Made by a program: the position numbers and the translations under genes. This document shows, piece by piece, positions 1-8,326 of a stretch of 64,000 nucleotides of DNA (position 1 is its first letter; each line of letters opens with the position of its first letter). Source of the stretch: Mycobacterium terramassiliense (GTDB lineage Bacteria; Actinomycetota; Actinomycetes; Mycobacteriales; Mycobacteriaceae); contig NZ_LT717701.1 in assembly GCF_900157385.1 (NCBI RefSeq), positions 1,275,772 through 1,339,771 on the forward strand, read 5' to 3'. The notes beneath the pieces are model-generated. The model did not search any database. It saw nothing but the letters and a program-made list of their open reading frames with translations, and was not told the DNA's origin.

Positions 1-477
1 CTGGAAGACCGAGTTCAGCGCCACCAGCACGGCCGCGGCTTCGCGGTCTCCGCAGGCCAGGTCGCTCCAGATGATGACCATGGCGATACAGCGGGCCAGC
101 CCCACAATAATCAGCCCGGTGCGGTATTCGGGCAGGTCGGTCAACAGCAGCCAGGCCAGCGTGAACATCACCGCGGGGCCCAGCACCCAGTTCAGCAGCA
201 GTGAGCTGATCAGCAGCCGGCGATCGCTGGTGACGGTGTCCAGGCGGTCATAACGGACCTTGGCCAGCACGGGATACATCATGATCAGCAACCCCAGTGC
301 GATGGGCAGCGAGATCCCATCGACCTGCACTTTCTGCAACACGGTATTGAAGCCGGGCACCCAGCGTCCCAGCAGCAGCCCGGTCGCCATGGCGACCGCG
401 ATCCAGACCGGCAGCAGCCGATCCAACGTGGAAAGCCGTGCCACCGAGGAGGTTTGAGCAGCGGCAGTCTCAGTCAT
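1..477 (-). CDS. acr3: ACR3-family arsenite efflux permease, N-terminal part (cut by window edge)
   Basis: The first 159 codons are present on the minus strand; the rest lies outside the window. ACR3 permeases are inner-membrane proteins that export arsenite. The translation starts METAAA-like (MTETAAAQTSS) and holds the first hydrophobic segments (LLPVWIAVAMATGLLLG, ISLPIALGLLIMMYPVL). It then has the diagnostic ACR3 stretch ending LARCIAMVIIWSDLACGD, followed by REAAAVLVALN. The Cys in LARC is the conserved functional cysteine of the family. It lies 34 bp downstream of cadI on the same strand, so the two genes are probably co-transcribed and controlled by the divergent ArsR. Start ATG at 475-477. 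Confidence 0.93.
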   Translation of the reverse strand, partial: MTETAAAQTSSVARLSTLDRLLPVWIAVAMATGLLLGRWVPGFNTVLQKVQVDGISLPIALGLLIMMYPVLAKVRYDRLDTVTSDRRLLISSLLLNWVLGPAVMFTLAWLLLTDLPEYRTGLIIVGLARCIAMVIIWSDLACGDREAAAVLVALNSVFQ

Positions 478-511
478 AGGTTGCGTCCGTTCACGCAGTC
501 TCGCTCGGTGA

Positions 512-991
512 TCAGCAACACGACGTCGCCGGCGCCGCGGTGTCGGCGACATGGGCTGTGCTGCTGCAGCACACAGCCGGCCCACGATCACCGGTCTGAG
601 GCTGGGTGGGGCTGGTGCCGAAGCTGTCGGAGTCGGCCAACACCGTGTAAACCTCCCAGCGTTCACCGCCAGGCCCGGTCACCCACACCTTGTCCTGGGT
701 CGCGAAACAACAGGTGGTGCCGATTTCCTCCTCGGTGAACATCTGGGCGTCGGTGAGCCGGGCGATCTCGGTGTGCACCAACTCGCTGGAGTCGACCTCG
801 ACCCCGAGATGGTTCAGCGACCCGCCCTGGCCCGGGTTTTCCAACAGCACCAGCTTCAGCGGCGGATCGGCGATCGCGAAGTTAGCGTAGCCGGGCTTGC
901 GTTTGGCCGGCTCGGTGTGAAATAGCGTGGCATAGAACGTGATTGCCTGATCCAGGTCATCGACGTTGAGTGCCAGTTGAAAGCGTGACAT
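512..991 (-). CDS. cadI: CadI/ArsI-type vicinal-oxygen-chelate (glyoxalase-fold) metal-response protein
   Basis: 159 residues, close to the mycobacterial cadmium-inducible CadI and to ArsI C-As lyases, which cleave trivalent organoarsenicals. One glyoxalase/bleomycin-resistance domain fills residues 1-130: MSRFQLALNVDDLDQAI, NHLGVEV (metal-ligand His near residue 61), a vicinal Cys pair in GTTCCFATQD (about residues 94-95) and the ERWEVYTVLAD segment with the Glu ligand. The tail carries two more vicinal Cys pairs (AVCCSS and a terminal SCC), as in CadI. ATG at 989-991 is preceded by a GGAGG Shine-Dalgarno, so the reading frame's upstream extension to 1072 is not used. It is divergent from arsR and would be de-repressed if ArsR is lost. 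Confidence 0.93.
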   Translation of the reverse strand: MSRFQLALNVDDLDQAITFYATLFHTEPAKRKPGYANFAIADPPLKLVLLENPGQGGSLNHLGVEVDSSELVHTEIARLTDAQMFTEEEIGTTCCFATQDKVWVTGPGGERWEVYTVLADSDSFGTSPTQPQTGDRGPAVCCSSTAHVADTAAPATSCC

Positions 992-1017
992 GGCAGCGAA
1001 CCTCCGAGTTGTGAGAT

Positions 1018-1067
1018 ATATATCGAACTGGCGGTATGTGACAAGCATGCTTACCTTTTCGATATAT
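1018..1067. promoter_or_regulatory. Inverted repeat in the cadI-arsR intergenic region, candidate ArsR operator
   Basis: ATATATCGAA at 1018-1027 and its exact reverse complement TTCGATATAT at 1058-1067 flank the divergent promoter region between cadI (start 991) and arsR (start 1094). ArsR/SmtB repressors bind AT-rich imperfect palindromes in this position. Seen: a 10-bp perfect inverted repeat with a 30-bp spacer. Inferred: the two halves are two operator half-sites or separate sites, one per promoter. Confidence 0.6.
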
Positions 1068-1196
1068 GTCAATCTTTGTGGCAGGATGGTGTTATGCCCA
1101 AAGCGTTGCCGGTAATCGATACGACGGCGCCGGTGTGTTGCGCCCCGGTGGCCTCAGGTCCCATCAGTGACGCCGATGTCAACGGTCATGTAGTTC

Positions 1197-1257
1197 TCCC
1201 CACTGACGGTCAGGAGATCTCCTCGCTGGTGGCCACGAGTACTCCCCACGGACGGAC
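1197..1257. repeat. Terminal transposase-binding repeats, left end of the IS21 element
   Basis: Two copies of a 15-bp repeat, TCCCCACTGACGGTC at 1197-1211 and TCCCCACGGACGGAC at 1243-1257, oriented inward. They are the reverse complement of the repeats at the right end. Confidence 0.75.
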
Positions 1258-1276
1258 GTGGGATCTCCCCGGTTGA

Positions 1277-2092
1277 TCAGTTGGGTAGCGGCGCCACCCC
1301 CTTGCCGGTGGTGGCTTGGGCGAGCCTGAACGATTGGCCTTCGGTGACGCAGACGTGGGCGTGGTGTAACAGCCGGTCGACGGTGGCGGTGGCCAGGGTC
1401 TTGGGCATGAGTTCGTCGAAGCCGGCCGGGTGCAGATTGGATGACACTGCCAGCGAACGGGTTTCGTAGCAGGCGTCGACAAGCCGATAGAACCCTTCGG
1501 CGGCGTCCTCGCCGACGGGCAGCATGCCAATGTCATCAAGAATGATCAGATCGACTCGGGTGATGCGGCGGACCGCTTTGGTGATGGAGTCATCGGCGCG
1601 GTGACGGCGTACCAGGGCGCCGAGGTCGTCGATGGAAAACCAGGCCACGGTGCGTCCGGTGTCGATGGCCAGCTGTCCCAGGGCCTCGCAGAAGTGGCTC
1701 TTGCCGGTGCCGCTGGGACCACAGACGCAAAGGTTCTCGCGCCGGTCGACCCATTCCATGCCGCGCAGGGCTTGCTGGGTGGGTGCGGGGATGGAGCAGC
1801 GGGTTTCATCCCAAACGGCGAAGGTCTTGCCGGCCGGGAAGTTCGCCCGCGCTCGCCGCAGCCGTAGGGTGGCTTCGTCGCGGCCGGTGATCTCCTCACA
1901 AAGCAGTACGCGCAGCACCTCGGCGGGGTCCCAGCGTTGAGCTCGGGCGGTGGGCACCACGTCGGCAATGGCTTTGCGCAGGTAGGGCATCCGCAGGCGG
2001 CGGGTTAACGCGATCACCTCCTCGAGGGTCTGGGTGGCGGGCCCGGCGACACCGGATCCGACCGTCACTGCCGGTTTTTTGGTTGCGGTCAC
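1277..2092 (-). CDS. istB: IstB, ATP-binding helper of IS21 transposition
   Basis: 271 residues, the usual IstB length. IstB is the AAA+ ATPase that, with IstA, selects the target and stimulates strand transfer. Walker A is GPSGTGKSHF near residue 125, followed by LGQLAIDTGRTVAWFSIDDL; Walker B is RVDLIILDDIGMLP near residues 175-185. The sensor region ends SSNLHPAGFDELMP and the C terminus is typical (TATVDRLLHHAHV). The start ATG overlaps the istA stop by 4 bp (ATGA at 2089-2092), giving translational coupling. Confidence 0.95.
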   Translation of the reverse strand: MTATKKPAVTVGSGVAGPATQTLEEVIALTRRLRMPYLRKAIADVVPTARAQRWDPAEVLRVLLCEEITGRDEATLRLRRARANFPAGKTFAVWDETRCSIPAPTQQALRGMEWVDRRENLCVCGPSGTGKSHFCEALGQLAIDTGRTVAWFSIDDLGALVRRHRADDSITKAVRRITRVDLIILDDIGMLPVGEDAAEGFYRLVDACYETRSLAVSSNLHPAGFDELMPKTLATATVDRLLHHAHVCVTEGQSFRLAQATTGKGVAPLPN

Positions 2093-3606
2093 TTTTCACC
2101 GCCGGGATTGGTCGCGCCGAACCCCGACCAGCCGGCGGTGCCGGGTTGCAGGCTGTGGGTTTCGGTGGCCCGGGTCGGCGGGCCGTTGGGCCCGTGCTGC
2201 TGGTGGGTCAAGATCGCGGCCAGATCCGCATCGGCGAATCGGCCGGCCAACGCCGCGGTGCCCAACGCTTGATCGACGGCAACCGAGCCGTGCAGTTTGG
2301 CGAACGCCACCGCTTCGGCCATCTTCGAGCGCACCCGAGCCGCGCCGGACGCAGCGGCCTCGGTCAGCCACGCGGCCGCGCCGTCACCGATAGCCAGAAA
2401 CGCGGCCTCGGCCGGGTTGGCCGCGCGTGGGGTGCGGTCCCCGGGCAGCGCGCGGCCTCCGGGATGGTCACTGGGGTAATGCTCGTCGCGGATCTGGGGT
2501 CGCCCACGTTGCCCGCGCCCGTGGCGGGCGATCTCGACCGGGCCCGCTTCATCGATGACGGTGACTACCAATTCCTCACCGCACCAGCGCACCCAGACCC
2601 GCTCATCGATGTGGTGGTGCGGCACCGAATAGCGCACTCCCTCCACGCTGATCGTGGAGTCCCAGCCCACCCGGCGGGTCAGGCCGAACGCAATGGCCAC
2701 CGGTTGGGCGGGCAGCACATGCAGCCGTGCACGTTCCTCGACCAACAGCTCAGCGGGGACCTGACCGGTCACCCGATGCGGCCGGGCATTGACCTGCTCA
2801 CAGAAGTCACGACAGGCCTGGGCCAGCTCAGCGAAGGTGGCGTAGGCATCAAGCAGATTAGCCTCGGTGGGCACCAGATCGGCTTTGGCGATGCGCACGG
2901 TGGCCTCCGCACCGCCCTTGGACTGAGGGTCAGCCGGCACACAGGTGCGGATCGTCATCCCGTAATGCCGACCCGCGGCCACCACGTCGGGATGCCGAAT
3001 CGGTACCCGGGCAACATGTTCGACAGTGACCGTCTTCTCGTTGTCAGTCAACGCATACGTCGGTGCCCCACCGATCACCCGCAGCGTGGCGTCCAAACAG
3101 CCCAGCAGGGTCGGCAGGGTGCGATCCCAGGTGGGCAGCACCACCCGAAACCGTGACCAGGCCAGCCAGGCGCAGAACAACAACGTGGGCCGACCGGCGA
3201 CGGTGGGCCCTTGGCCCCAGTCGAACTGCAGCCATAACCCCGGCTCAGCCACCCACGGCCGAAACACCCTGCGATGACCCGACCGCCACGACTTCTTCGC
3301 CGCCGCCACCGCTCGCCGGGTGGTGCGCTCCGAGCCGCCGAAGCCCATCGCAACCAGCTTGTCGTGCGCGACGTCGGCGCGGATCAACCCCTGCGAATGG
3401 TCCACCCACTCCTCGATCTTGTCCAGGAACGGATCAATGGCCATCGCCCGCCGCGGCCGCTCCTCCGGGCTGAGCCCGGCATCGCGCAACGCCACGTAGT
3501 GAGCCACCGTCTTGTGATCACAGCCAGCCAACGCCGCCGCCGCTCGTAATCCGCCGGTCAAATCAAACGCCTCCAAAATCTCCATGATCTCCTCACTGCT
3601 CTTCAC
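2089..3606 (-). CDS. istA: IstA, IS21-family DDE transposase
   Basis: 505 residues. The N-terminal HTH (MKSSEEIMEILEAFDLTGG, then AAALAGCDHKTVAHYV) is followed by a second DNA-binding region. The integrase catalytic core has a first Asp in WLQFDWGQG, the second in YALTDNEKTV and a Glu in PQSKGGAEATVRI (D-D-E order). The C-terminal beta-barrel part (VGWDSTISVEGVRYSVPHHHI) is typical of IstA. No internal stops or shifts. It is the first gene of the istAB operon. The likely promoter lies between 3607 and the right end. Confidence 0.95.
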   Translation of the reverse strand: MKSSEEIMEILEAFDLTGGLRAAAALAGCDHKTVAHYVALRDAGLSPEERPRRAMAIDPFLDKIEEWVDHSQGLIRADVAHDKLVAMGFGGSERTTRRAVAAAKKSWRSGHRRVFRPWVAEPGLWLQFDWGQGPTVAGRPTLLFCAWLAWSRFRVVLPTWDRTLPTLLGCLDATLRVIGGAPTYALTDNEKTVTVEHVARVPIRHPDVVAAGRHYGMTIRTCVPADPQSKGGAEATVRIAKADLVPTEANLLDAYATFAELAQACRDFCEQVNARPHRVTGQVPAELLVEERARLHVLPAQPVAIAFGLTRRVGWDSTISVEGVRYSVPHHHIDERVWVRWCGEELVVTVIDEAGPVEIARHGRGQRGRPQIRDEHYPSDHPGGRALPGDRTPRAANPAEAAFLAIGDGAAAWLTEAAASGAARVRSKMAEAVAFAKLHGSVAVDQALGTAALAGRFADADLAAILTHQQHGPNGPPTRATETHSLQPGTAGWSGFGATNPGGEK

Positions 3607-3683
3607 TTACTGGCCTTCCGCCCTGGACACATTCGGTCCAGAACAGCCAGCCCGACACCGCCGCCGACAACCGGCAGCGACAC

Positions 3684-3765
3684 GACCGCAATGGGGAAAT
3701 CCGTGGCCGTCAGTGGGGAGAATTCATGACCGCCAGCGGGGAGATCAGCTGGCCGTCAGTGGGGA
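3684..3765. repeat. Terminal transposase-binding repeats, right end of the IS21 element
   Basis: Three good copies of a 15-bp repeat, GGCCGTCAGTGGGGA at 3705-3719, GACCGCCAGCGGGGA at 3728-3742 and GGCCGTCAGTGGGGA at 3751-3765, plus a degenerate one at 3684-3697. Unequal numbers of such repeats at the two ends are normal for IS21 elements, where they bind IstA. Confidence 0.8.
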
Positions 3766-4067
3766 TTTTTCCGTGTCCGCCGACAGCCGATGCGTTGGCG
3801 ATCGCGCTGCGGCTCAAAGCGCTGGCTGATCCGGTGCGGGTCAAGATCGTGTCGTATCTGTTCAGCTCGTCTGCCGGTGAAGAGATTTCCGGCGAGCTGG
3901 CCGCGGTGCTCGATCTCAGCGAATCGACGGTCAGCCATCATCTGACGCAGCTGCGTAAGGCGGGTCTGGTGATCTCGGATCGGCGCGGGATGAATGTGTT
4001 TCATCGGGTCCGCCCGGATGCGTTGCAGGCGTTGTGTGCGGCGCTCGACCCGAACTGCTGCACCTAG

Positions 4068-4649
4068 GCGTCCTCTAACGGGTCAGTCAACGGCCACTTC
4101 TGCTAGGGCGGGCTGGCGCGCCCTTTCGAGGCGACTCGTTGCAAGTGCAGCGGCGCCGCTAAGCAAGACGACTCAAGCGGTCCGTCACCGGCTCCATCAA
4201 AACGCAAACTTCGAGAACAGTTTCAAGGAAGGAAGCCAGTGTCTTACCGCGGTTCGCGGGACTCCACATTGATTCATCTGATGCGATATGCGGCAATTTA
4301 TCGGTAAAGCCGCATATTCGATTCCGTCGTATTGTCCTCATCGACGTCAGTCCGCGGTTGGAGGTCATGTCCGCTTCAGCATGCCTGCAATCCACCCAGT
4401 CCAAGCCCGATCGCGCCCAGGCGTCCATGTACATCGAGGACAGCGTCGTGCCCCTCGGCTCCTCTTTCCGGACTCGGCATGGAGGTTACTAAGCCCGGCT
4501 CAACATGATTTGGTTCAACCACTCGCACCAAAAGGAGCGGTGCGGCAGCCAAGAATGTGGGCCAGTAGTTGAATGATGTTGCACCACAAGATCAATCAGG
4601 GTCCGACAGAACCAGGGATTCAGCTCTCCGCGCCACCGGTGTTTGAGTG
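4068..4649. other. Intergenic stretch between arsR and the subtilase gene; holds the left boundary site
   Basis: No convincing gene. The notable content is the site at 4272-4333 (separate entry). The sequence from about 4345 to 4649 shows no coding signal, terminator or repeat that I can support. Base composition is lower in GC around 4200-4340 than in the flanking genes. Confidence 0.5.
4272..4333. repeat. Boundary site: terminal-type 27-mer fused to a 37-bp direct repeat (copy 1), with an internal stem
   Basis: The left half (4272-4298) matches 15747-15773 at 23 of 27 positions, same strand. The right half (4297-4333) is copy 1 of a 37-bp repeat also found at 11274-11310 (28/37) and 12472-12508 (32/37), all on the same strand. 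Between the halves ATATGCGGC (4286-4294) and its exact complement GCCGCATAT (4309-4317) form a stem with a 14-base loop. The arrangement resembles a recombination site in which a right end and a left end are joined, as in an attachment site. The function is inferred. Confidence 0.6.
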
Positions 4650-7013
4650 CTAGTACCAGACCGGGTTTGATGCTTGGCCGCGAAGTCGTACTCGGGTGCG
4701 CTGGGGTGGGCGCAGCGCACTGAATTGTTGACGGACAGTGTCGTAGAACGTGTCGGATTTGCTGGTGTCAGTTATCGACATCAGCAGAGCGAAAGGAACT
4801 TTGGTGGGCGCGTTGTCCAGTGCGCCCGCGCGACGTGCGACGTAGGTGATTTCAAGTCGTGGTGCCGCGGTTTCATCGTTCTTGAGTGTGAACCGGTGGT
4901 GGCGGATGGTTTCCCACTTCCCGCTATCGCGGAGCTGGGCTTCACCCGACCTCGGTTTGGCGCCGAGTTGCTTAGTGATTGGTTCTTGGCTGGCTTCCCA
5001 GCCGGCAGCGAGCAGTTCTCCTGCCGACACACTGCCGATATCAGCGACGATCGGTTTAGCGTCGACGTCGGCAGGAGAACGGAAGCTGTGCATGCGGTGG
5101 TGAGGGCGAAGCAGCATTTCCAGTGAGGCACTGGTGTATTCGGTGGGCTGGGTGGGATCGACCGGCGACGCGTAGGCGAGTGAGAGTTGAACCTTGAGGT
5201 CGTCGGCGATGGTGTCCGGGACGGGTAAACGATAGGCGAGTAGGTCGCCGCGGATGATCTCGTCGACGAACAGAACGTGTACTTCGTTGGGATCGCAGTC
5301 CAGGAGCCCCTCATAGGTGAGTGGCTGGCGCCCGTATCCGATTTCGTCGCGGAGCTTGACGTGCCGGCGTGGGCGTTCTGCAAAGTGGGTGGCGAAGACT
5401 CGCAATACACTGCTGTTGACCCTGGGCAGCCTGGTGGTGAGATCGGCCAGAGCGTGGGTGGTGACCGGTGCGGCGAAACTTGTGCCGGAGGCTTCGAGAA
5501 AGTCGCCGGCGGCGGTGAGAAGGTTGAACATGCGGTTGTCGGCGCCGCCGAACTGCACTCCCAGAGGTTGGACGCGGTTGCCGCGACGGCCGGGTCCCAT
5601 CGACGAGTAGGGGGCGCGCGCCCAGGGCCGGTGGGGGCTCGGAGCGTCACATGCACCAACGGCAAGCCCGTTGGCCATGTCGGCGGGGATTTGCACCCGG
5701 TGCAGGCCGGTCGCCTGATCCTGATCTCCGTCGTTGCCAGCCGCGACGACAAACAATACGTCGTTGTCCCAAGACAGCTGATCGAGTTCACTGGTCCAGC
5801 GATCAGGTTCCATGTCATCTTCGACGGCGCGTTCTGGCCCCAGGCTCAGGTTCACGATCCGGTGTCCGTTCTGCCGGACCGTCTCCACGATTCGGTCTAG
5901 AACCCAATAGCCTTCCAGGTCATGAGGATTCGGTGATGGAGTGACACGGTAGCTCTCGATGGGCAGCGGTGGCTGCGGCGCCTGCTGACCGGGTTCCAGC
6001 AGGCCGTAGAGCACCGCTGCGGTCACTCCGGTACCATGGGATAAGTCGTCTGCGACCGGTGGTTCAGGTGTGAGATCCGGTGTGCCAATGGGGAATAACG
6101 CTGATTGGCCGCCGTCGACGCCCCCATCGAAGACTGCCACCGTCGCGACGGTGGATGCGGGCTGCGCGGTCGACGGGGGAGTGACCCGCTGCACCGCGCG
6201 CAGCCCGAATCGGGGCCGGGGCCGGATCGCTGGCATCGGACGCAACACGCGCAGTGGGTTAAAGCGAGCCAATTCATCGACGTCGCCGGCGGCCGCGCTG
6301 ATGGGCACGAAGGTGAGACCGCCAACCCGACGAATGAATGCTTCATGGACCTGGCCGCCCTGTCGCTGCACCAAAGACACCCACCGGCCCAAAGTCTCGT
6401 CGTCGAGCGCGACGGCCTCCCCCGATCGTGCGGTCGCCGGGTGAAGCACCGCCTCCCAGACGGATTGCTCAGTGGTAGGTTCGGGCCGAGTCGGCGGCCT
6501 GCGCAGCACCTGCTCGGGTCGGGGAACGGTAATTTCGTCGAGCTTGCGGATCTCGGAAAATGCCTGCTGTTCCGTACGATTCCCGCCTCGCGTCTGTACG
6601 AGCGACTGCAGCGCAGCTAGGCCGTCGTCGGAGACGGTGAATATAAGCCGGCGAGTCTGCGCCTCCTGCTGCTTACTCGCGGTCACGTAGAGTCCGGTGT
6701 CGGCGCGCGAACCCACCGGTGTAGCCCCGATCTGCGCGAGTAGGGCAGCGGGAAAATAACTGGCGGCCAAATAGTTCGGGAGGAGTTTGGCTTCCACATA
6801 CAGTCGATCGGGGGCGCGTAGCTGGGAAGGTAAAGCGCGAGCGGATGCCGCCACCACATTGATCTGGGGGAGAAGCAACTCTCGTGCGTCGTCGGCGGTG
6901 CGCGGCTCGAATTTCGGCCCGCCAGCCGCACTGGGCGCCTCGACTCCTTCGAGTCTCAAGGCCTCCCCGTTGACGAGAAGAGGTCGCTGCGATGTGGCCT
7001 GGGGTGTGGTCAT
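4650..7013 (-). CDS. ietS: Subtilisin-like serine protease (S8), IetS-like defence effector
   Basis: 787 residues, cytoplasmic (no signal peptide). An N-terminal region of about 290 residues precedes a subtilase domain with the full catalytic triad: Asp in TVAVFDGGVDGG (about residue 298), His in DDLSHGTGVTAAVLYG (about 325) and Ser in EASGTSFAAPVTTHALA (about 510). The oxyanion Asn is in VVAAGNDGDQDQA. A C-terminal region of about 270 residues follows. The start ATG overlaps the stop of the AAA ATPase gene by 4 bp. An AAA+ ATPase gene followed directly by a cytoplasmic subtilase is the composition of the IetAS anti-phage system described by Gao and co-workers in 2020. The assignment rests on architecture and pairing, not on an alignment, so IetAS-like is the safe label. 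Confidence 0.85.
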   Translation of the reverse strand: MTTPQATSQRPLLVNGEALRLEGVEAPSAAGGPKFEPRTADDARELLLPQINVVAASARALPSQLRAPDRLYVEAKLLPNYLAASYFPAALLAQIGATPVGSRADTGLYVTASKQQEAQTRRLIFTVSDDGLAALQSLVQTRGGNRTEQQAFSEIRKLDEITVPRPEQVLRRPPTRPEPTTEQSVWEAVLHPATARSGEAVALDDETLGRWVSLVQRQGGQVHEAFIRRVGGLTFVPISAAAGDVDELARFNPLRVLRPMPAIRPRPRFGLRAVQRVTPPSTAQPASTVATVAVFDGGVDGGQSALFPIGTPDLTPEPPVADDLSHGTGVTAAVLYGLLEPGQQAPQPPLPIESYRVTPSPNPHDLEGYWVLDRIVETVRQNGHRIVNLSLGPERAVEDDMEPDRWTSELDQLSWDNDVLFVVAAGNDGDQDQATGLHRVQIPADMANGLAVGACDAPSPHRPWARAPYSSMGPGRRGNRVQPLGVQFGGADNRMFNLLTAAGDFLEASGTSFAAPVTTHALADLTTRLPRVNSSVLRVFATHFAERPRRHVKLRDEIGYGRQPLTYEGLLDCDPNEVHVLFVDEIIRGDLLAYRLPVPDTIADDLKVQLSLAYASPVDPTQPTEYTSASLEMLLRPHHRMHSFRSPADVDAKPIVADIGSVSAGELLAAGWEASQEPITKQLGAKPRSGEAQLRDSGKWETIRHHRFTLKNDETAAPRLEITYVARRAGALDNAPTKVPFALLMSITDTSKSDTFYDTVRQQFSALRPPQRTRVRLRGQASNPVWY

Positions 7014-8146
7014 CCACGCGCCCGGGCACGTTTGATGGCCGTGGCAACCGTCGGGTGACTCACTCCTGCCACGGCCGCGATCTGACGATTGGACAGGTTA
7101 AGGCGGGTACTCAACGCCGCGAACAAGGTGTCACGTCCGGGACCTGAATCCCCGGTTCGACGAGCCAGCTCCTCAATGAGCATGTCCGTCGTTGATGCGG
7201 CGCGCAGAATCGCCCGGCGCCGACACAGCTCCCATAGTCGGGTCAGATCCGAACCACTGGTTCCCTCAGTCAATTCGGCAACGAGGTCGACCACGCGGCC
7301 ATCGATGTCGTCGACGCCGACGGCAAGGCCGTGCAAGAGAAGTCGCCGTTCATGGATTCCGGGAAGGAGCAGTTCGATCGCGCGGTCGAATCGTCGCCCT
7401 ACTGCGTGATCGAGCAGCTGAGGATGGTTGGTGGCGGCGACCAGCAAGCTGCTGTCTGGCCACCGATCCAGTTCGACGAGGATGACATTGACGATTCGTT
7501 TCAGCTCGCCGATGTCGGTGTCGTCATCGCGGCGTTTAGCGATCGCGTCGAACTCATCGAGAAACAGCACACACGGGCCGGACTTCGCATAGTCCAAGAC
7601 GGCCTTGATGTTGCGTCCTGAGGTCCCCAGGTAACTGGAGACCACCGACGATAGATCCAGGGTTACCAACGGCCACCCGAGAGCTTGCGCAAGCCAGCGA
7701 GCTGCCATCGTTTTCCCCACACCGGGTTGACCGCTCAGCAGAACGGTGCGGGTCAAGCTCAGCGACGCTCGATGCAGCAAATCGCGGAATCGCCGTTCGG
7801 CGACCACCTCCTGCAATTGGTCCATCACCTTCTCGTCGAGCACTAAGCCATCGCCATTGGGCAGGTGGTCCACCTCGGCCAGCCGGTGCGCGCTGTCGGC
7901 CTCGGTGGGCACTGTTGCATCGGTGAAGCGCAGTTCGGTGCCTTGCCCCACTGCGGCCAGCGCCTCGTGGATCGCCGTGCGGAACGCTTCTTCGTCATCG
8001 ACGCCAGGTGGGACGGTGCGCATGAGGCGCGAGGCCAGCTGGCGCACACCCGGGCCATGGCCACGAGCTCCCACCCGCACCAGATCTACTACAGCTCGTT
8101 CAAGACCATCTGCAGACTGGTAATACTTTCCCACCGATGCCGTCAC
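7010..8146 (-). CDS. ietA: AAA+ ATPase with C-terminal HTH, IetA-like
   Basis: 378 residues. A helical N-terminal region (about 1-130) precedes an AAA+ core: Walker A in LLSGQPGVGKTMAARWLA, Walker B in PCVLFLDEFDAIAKRRDDD, sensor 1 in LLVAATNHPQLLD and an arginine-finger region in GRRFDRAIELLLPG. The last 40 residues form a helix-turn-helix-like segment (LSNRQIAAVAGVSHPTVATAI). In IetAS the ATPase is thought to sense or gate the partner protease. GTG at 8144-8146 follows a good -10 hexamer by only 7 bases, suggesting a leaderless transcript. It is first in the two-gene operon with the subtilase. Confidence 0.87.
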   Translation of the reverse strand: MTASVGKYYQSADGLERAVVDLVRVGARGHGPGVRQLASRLMRTVPPGVDDEEAFRTAIHEALAAVGQGTELRFTDATVPTEADSAHRLAEVDHLPNGDGLVLDEKVMDQLQEVVAERRFRDLLHRASLSLTRTVLLSGQPGVGKTMAARWLAQALGWPLVTLDLSSVVSSYLGTSGRNIKAVLDYAKSGPCVLFLDEFDAIAKRRDDDTDIGELKRIVNVILVELDRWPDSSLLVAATNHPQLLDHAVGRRFDRAIELLLPGIHERRLLLHGLAVGVDDIDGRVVDLVAELTEGTSGSDLTRLWELCRRRAILRAASTTDMLIEELARRTGDSGPGRDTLFAALSTRLNLSNRQIAAVAGVSHPTVATAIKRARARG

Positions 8147-8153
8147 ACTTTCC

Positions 8154-8182
8154 AGTATAGTTAAGAGATGCTGAGTATTGAA
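8154..8182 (-). promoter_or_regulatory. Putative leaderless promoter of the ietAS-like operon
   Basis: On the minus strand TTCAAT (8177-8182) is 17 bases from TATACT (8154-8159), and the GTG start codon begins 7 bases after the -10. Transcription would therefore start at or next to the start codon. Leaderless mRNAs are common in mycobacteria. No Shine-Dalgarno is needed or clearly seen. Confidence 0.55.
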
Positions 8183-8326
8183 GTGACGCGCCTGGTAAAT
8201 TTCTATCTATGATGATGCCCATTTACCGCATAAGGGCACCACGCGCATGGGTCGAGTGCGCTGCGGGGCGCGCGGGCAGTTGGCCCTACAACAGGTCGAG
8301 CTCACACTAGCGATCGGAGGATGGCC

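Larger units (their letters stand above)
1177..3785 (-). mobile_element. Complete IS21-family insertion sequence, 2609 bp
   Basis: The ends are TGTC at 1177-1180 and GACA at 3782-3785 with related terminal sequences: outer TGTC, then TCCCCACTGACGG on each end. GCCGA occurs on both sides (1172-1176 and 3786-3790) as a 5-bp target duplication. Inside are istA and istB on the minus strand with a 4-bp overlap. Multiple copies of the transposase-binding repeat lie inside each end, as in IS21. All parts look intact, so the element may be active. It lies in arsR. Confidence 0.94.
1094..4067 (+). pseudogene. arsR: arsR repressor gene interrupted by an IS21-family element
   Basis: The 5' piece (1094-1176) encodes MPKALPVIDTTAPVCCAPV and continues to ISDAD; the 3' piece (3786-4067) encodes DALAIALRLKALADPVRV, the winged-helix region LDLSESTVSHHLTQLRKAGL and a C-terminal NCCT. 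Joining 1176 to 3791, that is removing the IS and one GCCGA copy, gives an uninterrupted 120-codon frame (119 residues), the normal ArsR length. The N-terminal VCC pair resembles the As(III)-binding Cys pair of actinobacterial ArsR proteins. As it stands, the N-terminal fragment reads into the IS and stops at 1276. The 3' piece could be made from an internal ATG at 3726 inside the IS, which would give a DNA-binding domain without the N-terminal Cys pair. Confidence 0.92.

Noticed and set aside
1210..2393. Several plus-strand and alternative minus-strand frames over istAB
   Set aside because: Shadows of the IS21 genes with no independent support.
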